From Sulfurovaceae bacterium (GTDB lineage: Bacteria; Campylobacterota; Campylobacteria; Campylobacterales; Sulfurovaceae): a stretch of DNA of 17,428 bases. Of this stretch, positions 12,793-17,428 are shown piece after piece. Location: positions 1 through 17,428 of the forward strand of contig JAOZOG010000001.1 of assembly GCA_029933395.1 (NCBI GenBank), read 5' to 3'. Position 1 is the stretch's first letter; every line of letters begins with the position of its first letter. The notes beneath the pieces are model-generated. The model was not told the origin of the DNA, did not search any database, and saw only the letters and a list, made by a program, of their open reading frames with translations. The position numbers were made by a program, and so were the translations under genes.

Positions 12793-13206
12793 CTATTGCA
12801 TTTCAAAATGGAAAAAACGTGCCGGATAGGCACCCTGCAGCAGAATTTCATTGGCTTTGATGGGAAGCGTTTCGTCACTGAGTTTGACAGGGTCGGAGAT
12901 AAAAATGGTACGCTCTATCTTTTCAAGAATCTTTCGACTATCCGTATCGGGGATTTTGATACTACTCGAGATTAGCGTATAGGCGTCTTTTTTTTCTTTG
13001 TGGTAGCGCATTGCTTCTCTACCCAGGAAGAGGGTGTTGGAGAGTTCATTTTTGCTGCGATCTGACAGATAGAGCGCCATACTTCTATTTTCCTGTTGAA
13101 GCTTGATGGCGCTCAGGGCTACGACAGAGATCAGTACGACAGAGACCAAAACTTCGATGATCGTAAAGGCTTTCCGGTATCCCGTCGGAAAATGGTGAAA
13201 TGCCAT
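12793..13206 (-). CDS. Minor pseudopilin, GspI/GspJ-like
   Basis: The start is the ATG at 13206, overlapping the previous stop (TGATG), so the gene is translationally coupled to the GspH-like gene. The 137-residue precursor has a short basic leader and a type IV prepilin signal: GYRKA, then FTIIEVLVSVVLISVVALSAIKLQ, with E18 at +5 of the mature protein. The -1 residue is Ala13 rather than the usual Gly. After the hydrophobic helix (14-35) comes a ~100-residue periplasmic domain without recognisable motifs, ending in ARFFHFEMQ. Size and the T-I-I-E-V-L-V start fit GspI or a short GspJ, which form the pseudopilus tip with GspK. Which of the two cannot be decided from sequence. It is the last gene of the minus-strand pseudopilin operon. 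Confidence 0.75.
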   Translation of the reverse strand: MAFHHFPTGYRKAFTIIEVLVSVVLISVVALSAIKLQQENRSMALYLSDRSKNELSNTLFLGREAMRYHKEKKDAYTLISSSIKIPDTDSRKILEKIERTIFISDPVKLSDETLPIKANEILLQGAYPARFFHFEMQ

Positions 13207-13757
13207 CAGTAATACTCCCCGCTGTCTTCCATAAGGTTGTTGTACTTCAGCCAAAGTTTTTCGGCCTCCTCCAGTGAATCAACTTTTTCAGTTTCGCCAA
13301 AAAGTGCGGGGAGATAGTAAGTGCCGCTTTTGTTCTGCAGAACCATCTGGGTACTGCTGCCGTTGCGATGGAGCTTGAAGCGCAGGCAGACCGGGTGATC
13401 CCGGTAGCGTCCAAAATCCATTTTTTCCAACTTCTGATCCCTTCCCATACGATAAGCAACAAGGTCACCGAGTGCCAATTTACCGCTATATTCAGTCGTT
13501 TCGCCACTCTGAAAGAGGAAGCACTGGGTACATTTGTCCAGGCAAAAAAACTCACCCTCTGTGTGGCCAAGGCCCTGCTCCATGAGGGTCGACTTGAGAT
13601 TTTCAGCCCTGAGTGCTTTAGGCTCCTTCTGGTTCTTGCGCATCGAGGCAAAAGTGAGTGCATAGACAAGAGAGATAATAATGATGACAATCATCAACTC
13701 GAGAAGAGAGAAGGCTGGACGTCTTCTCGACTCGAGATCCTGGCTTGTGGATATCAA
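13206..13757 (-). CDS. Minor pseudopilin, GspH-like, with cysteine cluster
   Basis: The 183-residue precursor carries a type III/IV prepilin signal: RRRPA, then FSLLELMIVIIIISLVYALTFASM, with E20 at +5 and Ala15 at -1. The best start is a TTG at 13757, nine bases after the gspG stop and in the same frame; its ribosome binding site is poor, so coupling to gspG translation is likely. The periplasmic domain contains C72-x3-C76-x2-C79 (FFCLDKCTQCFLF) and another cysteine in HPVCLRF, which may form disulfides or bind metal; such clusters are uncommon in pseudopilins as far as I know. The middle (GSSTQMVLQNKSGTYYLPALF) resembles the beta-rich GspH core. It lies between the major pseudopilin and the GspI/J-like gene. 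Confidence 0.72.
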   Translation of the reverse strand: MISTSQDLESRRRPAFSLLELMIVIIIISLVYALTFASMRKNQKEPKALRAENLKSTLMEQGLGHTEGEFFCLDKCTQCFLFQSGETTEYSGKLALGDLVAYRMGRDQKLEKMDFGRYRDHPVCLRFKLHRNGSSTQMVLQNKSGTYYLPALFGETEKVDSLEEAEKLWLKYNNLMEDSGEYY

Positions 13758-13766
13758 CTGCGATAT

Positions 13767-14216
13767 TTATTTGTTGCACTTGCTGAAAAAGATATCTTCA
13801 GCATCTCCGCTTCCGCCCTCTTTCCGGTCTGCACCAAAACTGATCAATTCGAAGCCATTTTCATTCTTAAGGTAGCCAAACGGATTTTGCCACGAATCTT
13901 TCGGGATAGATTTCATATAGGGTGTATTCCCATAATTGGGATACTTGTCCGGGTCGGGATTGCTGACCAGTGCCTGCAGTCCCTCTTCGGTTTCAGGATA
14001 GACGCCGTTGCTGAGCTTGAACATATCGAGCGCCCCGCCGACGCTGCTCATCTGTACACAGACCAGATCACGTTTGGCCTGCTCGCCTTTTCCTATCAGG
14101 TTGGGTGCGACAAATGCTGCAAGAATTCCAAGAATGAGGATTACCACCAAAAGTTCCAGGAGACTGAAGCCTTTTCTTAAATTTTTCTTTTTGCCTATCG
14201 TACTGTTTTGTGCCAT
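13767..14216 (-). CDS. gspG: Major pseudopilin GspG (type II secretion)
   Basis: I chose the ATG at 14216 (MAQNSTIGKKKNLRKG), with AAGGAT upstream; a reading to 14294 would run over the promoter. The 149-residue precursor has the textbook prepilin site RKG|FSLLELLVVILILGILAAFVAPNLIG, with G16 at -1 and E21 at +5. It then shows the GspG signature: DLVCVQMSSVGGALDMFKLSNGVYPETEEGLQAL (50-83), DSWQNPFGY (107-115) and FELISFGADRKEGGSGDAEDI (122-142), the calcium-binding C-terminal loop of the family. Length is normal. Two cysteines (C53, C147) are unusual for GspG and could form a disulfide. It is the first gene of the minus-strand operon and divergent from the gspK-led operon. Confidence 0.93.
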   Translation of the reverse strand: MAQNSTIGKKKNLRKGFSLLELLVVILILGILAAFVAPNLIGKGEQAKRDLVCVQMSSVGGALDMFKLSNGVYPETEEGLQALVSNPDPDKYPNYGNTPYMKSIPKDSWQNPFGYLKNENGFELISFGADRKEGGSGDAEDIFFSKCNK

Positions 14217-14238
14217 AAATATCCTTAGTTTGCCTGGG

Positions 14239-14244
14239 TATAAT
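14239..14244 (+). promoter_or_regulatory. Possible -10 element for the gspK-led operon
   Basis: TATAAT within GGGTATAATAAAACCC lies 114 bases before the gspK start, giving a long leader and a promoter overlapping the opposite gspG transcript. It is framed by short GGGT/ACCC arms. A closer promoter may exist in 14310-14345, but no clear hexamer is visible. Confidence 0.3.
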
Positions 14245-14266
14245 AAAACCCACATTTCGAAAGAGA

Positions 14267-14272
14267 AATATA
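14267..14272 (-). promoter_or_regulatory. -10 element for the gspG operon
   Basis: On the minus strand AAAAGTGC is followed by TATATT, similar to TTGTGC-TATGAT at 6813. It lies about 50 bases before the gspG ATG at 14216 and supports that start. Confidence 0.5.
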
Positions 14273-14357
14273 GCACTTTTGGCTGTATTCGCATTCAATG
14301 GGGTTTGGGTAGATGATTCTACTTGAATAGTGCTTTTAAAAGGATAAAAGAGAAGAG

Positions 14358-15275
14358 ATGAGGGAGATGCGCAGAGGGGTTGTACTTTTTATTACGCTCT
14401 CGATTATTGCGGCGATGCTGGCCATGGTCGGAGTGATTTTTACCTATTTGAAAAAAAGTAGAGACAATGCCTCCTATACGGCTGCGATGATCCAGGCAGA
14501 TCTACTCTTTCGCGATGGCAGGGATACGATCACGGCACTGCTGAAAAAGGGAGAGAAAGACAAAGAGCTAAAAAAAACAATTCTGGATACACTCTATCTT
14601 GCGCCGGTCACACTGCAGTCGGAAGCAAACGAAGAACTCTTTGCGACACTTGCCTGCAGGCCGTTGGATGCGGGCGTCAATATCAACTGGCTGGGCCTCG
14701 AAAACAACAGCAGTGCGCAAGAGCTGTATGGTGCGGCCCAGTCAACCTTTGACCGCGTGATTGAAACATATAATGTTCAGAATGCCGCAGTGCTTCTGTC
14801 TCGGATCATACAGGCGGTGACTGAAGAGGAGGACTCCACAGGAGAGGCACAAGGCAGATTGGAGCAAAAAAAAGGTATAATCTCTCTTTCTCAAATGCAG
14901 GCTATTGCCAGAGATTACCGTTTCGAGGAGGATGATCCCGCAGTAGAGGAGATCATCTGGGAGCACTACTTCTCGTTCGATCCGACGAGTGCCAAGATAG
15001 ACGGCAATTATCTCTCTGCAGAGCTTGTTGCATCTCTCTTCGATATTGACCTTGAATTTGTCAAAGAGGAGTGGTTTGAGGGGGATAAGCTCAAAGAGTT
15101 TGTCAGTAGTCATGGCGGAGATATGTCGCAGTACAACAAAAAACTTTTTGCAGAAGAGGTGATTGAGCGGATGCGATGCCAGATCAGCTATGGTTATCAG
15201 GGCAATGTCTATGCATTCGGGTTCGACTATTTGGAAGGGAAGGCGGAGAAGTTTGATTTTTTTGGGAAACAATAA
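14358..15275 (+). CDS. gspK: GspK-like minor pseudopilin / general secretion protein K
   Basis: The 305-residue protein starts with a prepilin-like leader MREMRRG, then VVLFITLSIIAAMLAMVGVIFTYL (8-31). As in GspK, Glu at +5 is absent. A large mostly helical periplasmic domain follows, in which CRPLDAGVNINWLGLENN (about 99-116) resembles the GspK segment after the pilin core. The stretch DGNYLSAELVASLFDIDLEFVKEEW (about 219-243) resembles the helix-hairpin modules near the C-terminus. GspK caps the pseudopilus tip (family knowledge). The ATG at 14358 has AGAAGAG upstream; ATG at 14367 is possible. It leads the plus-strand operon and overlaps the next gene by 23 bases. Assignment rests on leader, size and neighbours more than on strong residue identity. 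Confidence 0.72.
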   Translation: MREMRRGVVLFITLSIIAAMLAMVGVIFTYLKKSRDNASYTAAMIQADLLFRDGRDTITALLKKGEKDKELKKTILDTLYLAPVTLQSEANEELFATLACRPLDAGVNINWLGLENNSSAQELYGAAQSTFDRVIETYNVQNAAVLLSRIIQAVTEEEDSTGEAQGRLEQKKGIISLSQMQAIARDYRFEEDDPAVEEIIWEHYFSFDPTSAKIDGNYLSAELVASLFDIDLEFVKEEWFEGDKLKEFVSSHGGDMSQYNKKLFAEEVIERMRCQISYGYQGNVYAFGFDYLEGKAEKFDFFGKQ

Positions 15276-16185
15276 GCCACTTGTGCTGGTGCATCGTGCC
15301 ATGCCGCCGATCGATGGCACATCGGCATTCGATATCATGGTTTCCCCCCAATTCTATACCTACAAGCATGAAGATCTTCCGGTACGTTTTCACTATCAGG
15401 CAAAAAAACTTGCCCCCTCTATTCTCGAAGGGTTGCTTCCCTCCGAGAGAGAGTATGAATATCATGTTTTCAGGGAGGGGAGCGGCTGGGCATTTATCGC
15501 TTACGATCCGGAAGAGATCAGTCACTTTTTACAGGAACGAAATATTGCGACCGAGAGAATATCGAAGCTCTATTTTGCGCAGCAGGCTGCCGAAAAGTTC
15601 ACAATACCTGTGGCACTCGATGAAAACGAGGCACTGAGCAGTGTGCAGCAGACCGCCACGGTGGTACCCAGAATACTTCTCCCCCAAGAGACGGAGTATC
15701 AAACGTTTTCAGATGCCTTCAGGCCCACAGGAGGCAAATCCTTTGGTACCGGATCACACTCGATCATCAGCGAAAAGAGTGCCTGGGCACTGGGGATTAT
15801 TTTTCTCGGTTTTGCCCTGATGTTTGCCGCGGAGGGGTTGCGGTATCGACACGTTGTGGAAACCATGCAGGAGAAAGTGACAACGATGCTGAAAGACTAT
15901 CCTGCGCTCCAGAGCCAGTACAGCCGTGAAAATATCGCGCAGAAATACAGGAAGATCGATAAAGAGGAGCGGCATAAACGTGAAGTGCTCAAAGCACTCT
16001 CGAGACTGATGCTTCCCGGCGTACAGCTGGAGAGCCTCCTTTTGGAGGGAAAACATTTTTCCACCACACTGAAGTGCCCGGACGAAAAAAGCGTTGTGCG
16101 TGTGCAGTCTCTGGCAAAAGAGAAACAGCTTAAAAACAGCCGAATCGGCAGCAATAATCTGGTCAAAATAGAGGGAAGTTTATGA
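15253..16185 (+). CDS. GspL-like inner-membrane assembly protein
   Basis: The best start is a TTG at 15253 inside the gspK 3' end, with GGAG at 15245-15248; TTG at 15262 is an alternative. An upstream reading from 15163 would overlap gspK by 113 bases and is unlikely. The ~310-residue protein has a cytoplasmic domain of about 175 residues (LVLVHRAMPP, YEYHVFREGSGWAFIAYDPEEISHFL, RISKLYFAQQAAEKFTIPVAL), one membrane helix (AWALGIIFLGFALMFAAEGL, about 177-196) and a periplasmic part of about 110 residues ending in a ferredoxin-like pattern (LESLLLEGKHFSTTLKCPDEKSVVRVQSLAKEK). This layout is that of GspL, which links the cytoplasmic ATPase GspE to the inner-membrane platform. Its stop overlaps the next start (ATGA). 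Confidence 0.65.
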   Translation: MIFLGNNKPLVLVHRAMPPIDGTSAFDIMVSPQFYTYKHEDLPVRFHYQAKKLAPSILEGLLPSEREYEYHVFREGSGWAFIAYDPEEISHFLQERNIATERISKLYFAQQAAEKFTIPVALDENEALSSVQQTATVVPRILLPQETEYQTFSDAFRPTGGKSFGTGSHSIISEKSAWALGIIFLGFALMFAAEGLRYRHVVETMQEKVTTMLKDYPALQSQYSRENIAQKYRKIDKEERHKREVLKALSRLMLPGVQLESLLLEGKHFSTTLKCPDEKSVVRVQSLAKEKQLKNSRIGSNNLVKIEGSL

Positions 16186-16586
16186 TCTGGAAACGCTATC
16201 GCAACGAAATGATCGTATTGGCTTCGCTTCTCCTGATGATGATCGCTCTGATTTACAAGAGCAATACCATAAATAAACTCGACCGTGTCAATGCGGAAGT
16301 CAAAGCATCCCTGAGTCAAATCGGTGAAATTATCGCACTCAAGAAACAGTGGGGTGATGCAGGGTTGACCAAAAAGGTCAAGCAGATCAAAAAAGGCTTG
16401 ACTGCCGATAAGATCAAGCAGTTCAGCATCAAGAGTAAAAAACTGCTTGCATCATTCAGGGGGTTGAACGATATGGAGGTCAACAGAGTGATCCTCAAAT
16501 TGGAAAATACGGCTGTCCAGATCGTAAAACTCAGTGTGAAGCGGGAAGGTGAAACGTATAGTATGGAGATCAAATGCAAGTGGTAA
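16182..16586 (+). CDS. GspM-like inner-membrane protein
   Basis: The 134-residue protein has a short cytoplasmic start, one membrane helix (EMIVLASLLLMMIALIY, about 9-25), a coiled-coil-like stretch (SNTINKLDRVNAEVKASLSQIGEIIALKKQWG) and a small C-terminal alpha/beta domain (VNRVILKLENTAVQIVKLSVKREGETYSMEIKC). This is the architecture of GspM (and of PilO), the partner of GspL. The start overlaps the GspL-like stop by four bases and the end overlaps the next gene by 13 bases, so the products are likely made together. Sequence identity in this family is always low, so position in the operon carries much of the weight. Confidence 0.62.
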   Translation: MIWKRYRNEMIVLASLLLMMIALIYKSNTINKLDRVNAEVKASLSQIGEIIALKKQWGDAGLTKKVKQIKKGLTADKIKQFSIKSKKLLASFRGLNDMEVNRVILKLENTAVQIVKLSVKREGETYSMEIKCKW

Positions 16587-17089
16587 AAAAAGCGCTGCTC
16601 TATTTTCTGGTCATACTCTTTTCGCTCGCTGTTTTTGCGCCCAAGCGGGAACTCTACTATCTGCTCGAAGCCTATTTGATGCGGCAGGATATTATCATCG
16701 ACAATGAAGAGATAGAGAGCGGTCTTTTTGCACTGAAGCTCCATCATCCAGTACTCTACATCAAGGGAATCAAGGTAGCTGATATCGAAGAGGTATCGCT
16801 TTTTACACTTCTGTTTTATACAACGATTTCAGCCAAAGAGATCAAGACGGATGCCTCGTTCCGCAGATGGGTTCCTGGACAGATTGACACTGTTTTGCTG
16901 CGCTATCAGGTACTGAATCCTCTGAATATTACGCTGCAGGCCAAAGGCTCCTTTGGTGCTGCCAATGGGTATTTTTCGATTGACAAGCGTGTGCTGCATA
17001 TTGATCTGACTGAGGCAAAATCGATCGATATGCTCAAACCTCTCCTAAAGAAGGGTGAAGAAGGGTGGTATTATGAAACCTCTTTTTAA
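16574..17089 (+). CDS. GspN-like protein
   Basis: The 171-residue protein has an N-terminal signal anchor (VKKALLYFLVILFSLAVFAP, residues 4-23) and a beta-rich periplasmic domain: SGLFALKLHHPVLYIKGIKVADIEEVSLFTLLF, then PLNITLQAKGSFGAANGYFSIDKRVLHIDLTEAK. This is consistent with GspN, a barrel-like or AsmA-like accessory component found in some T2SS operons. It is shorter than the ~250 residues of classical GspN. It lies between GspM-like and GspC-like genes, overlapping both. The start ATG at 16574 lies inside the preceding gene. Confidence 0.6.
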   Translation: MQVVKKALLYFLVILFSLAVFAPKRELYYLLEAYLMRQDIIIDNEEIESGLFALKLHHPVLYIKGIKVADIEEVSLFTLLFYTTISAKEIKTDASFRRWVPGQIDTVLLRYQVLNPLNITLQAKGSFGAANGYFSIDKRVLHIDLTEAKSIDMLKPLLKKGEEGWYYETSF

Positions 17090-17428
17090 ACCCGAAAATA
17101 TCAGAACGCTGATCATTGTGCTGAGCCTGATGCTCATCGTGAAGCTGGGGTGGTTTGTCGTAGAGATGACGCTGCTTCGGGCAAAGGGTGTTGACTATAT
17201 GAAGACTTCGGAGGCCAAGTCACTCTATTACCGGACACGATTTGCCTCGCAGAAACTCAAGCAGAAGCGTGTTGTCAAAGCCAAGCCTGTCAGCGACATT
17301 AAAAGTTTCAAACTCCTCGCTATCTATCGTTCACCCAAACGGGTGGTTATTACGGTTTCCAAAAATGGCAAAAGTTCCGTTTTGGTGAGGGGTGATAAAA
17401 TCGATGGCTATGTACTGGATGATGCAAC
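17073..17428 (+). CDS. GspC-like protein, truncated by the window edge
   Basis: The reading frame starts at the ATG at 17073, overlapping the GspN-like gene by 17 bases, and runs open to the end of the window (118 codons). It shows a short basic cytoplasmic start, one membrane helix (TLIIVLSLMLIVKLGWFVV, about 12-30), a basic linker, and then a domain beginning SFKLLAIYRSPKRVVITVSKNGKSSVLVRGDKIDGYVLDDA (78-118). That final part matches the GspC homology region, which contacts the secretin GspD from the inner-membrane side. It is 3'-partial here. secretin (gspD), gspE and gspF genes would be expected downstream. Confidence 0.68.
   Translation, partial: MKPLFKPENIRTLIIVLSLMLIVKLGWFVVEMTLLRAKGVDYMKTSEAKSLYYRTRFASQKLKQKRVVKAKPVSDIKSFKLLAIYRSPKRVVITVSKNGKSSVLVRGDKIDGYVLDDA

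Noticed and set aside
13368..14180. Plus-strand ORF of 270 codons across gspG and the GspH-like gene
   Set aside because: It is antisense to two pseudopilin genes with clear prepilin signals and spans their junction.
15163..15252. N-terminal extension of the GspL-like protein
   Set aside because: The extra 30 residues lie inside the gspK coding region, have no ribosome binding site and do not look like a GspL start.
1..17428. CRISPR array, insertion sequence, integrase, tRNA or rRNA
   Set aside because: I looked for regularly spaced repeats, transposase or integrase motifs and tRNA-like cloverleaf ends by eye and found none; a tRNA scanner was not available.

Overview
The window looks like chromosomal DNA of a Campylobacterota (epsilonproteobacterial) species, probably a free-living Sulfurimonas/Sulfurovum-like bacterium. 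The evidence is indirect: Campylobacterota-style promoters in which a -10 hexamer is preceded by TTTTGG or TTGTGC, the character of the predicted proteins, and dense gene packing with short overlaps. I see no insertion sequence, integrase, tRNA, rRNA or CRISPR array. The genus is an inference.

Region 1 (1-4840) holds housekeeping and cell-envelope genes: ppnP (nucleoside phosphorylase) with a small coiled-coil protein; an outer-membrane beta-barrel; a methyltransferase-fold protein; a carbon-nitrogen hydrolase followed by pcm (protein repair methyltransferase); a small secreted Ig-like protein; and a divergent, very basic secreted or lipoprotein gene. Region 2 (4884-6854) is an OmpR-type two-component pair on the minus strand, with a candidate autoregulatory direct repeat just upstream. 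Region 3 (6855-8884) holds an HTH/coiled-coil protein translationally coupled to a ChaA-type Ca2+/H+ antiporter, then a stand-alone feoA. Region 4 (8999-12687) has a large periplasmic L,D-transpeptidase, a 221-base gap with a strong GAGA-loop hairpin, and convergent typA/bipA.

Region 5 (12793-end) is the most distinctive: a type II secretion (T2SS) or T2SS-like pseudopilus locus split into two divergent operons. The minus-strand operon encodes GspG and two minor pseudopilins. The plus-strand operon encodes GspK-, GspL-, GspM-, GspN- and GspC-like proteins in overlapping order and runs off the window edge. The outer-membrane secretin (GspD), ATPase (GspE) and platform protein (GspF) are not in the window and would be expected further right.

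Non-coding signals include many likely -10 elements, a recurring imperfect palindrome (TTAgAGGtGCCCCTAA type) in several intergenic regions, and several candidate operators. Clear intrinsic terminators (GC stem plus T tract) are almost absent. I did not find a clearly undescribed system; the rearranged, divergent T2SS-like locus and the recurring palindrome deserve the closest look.
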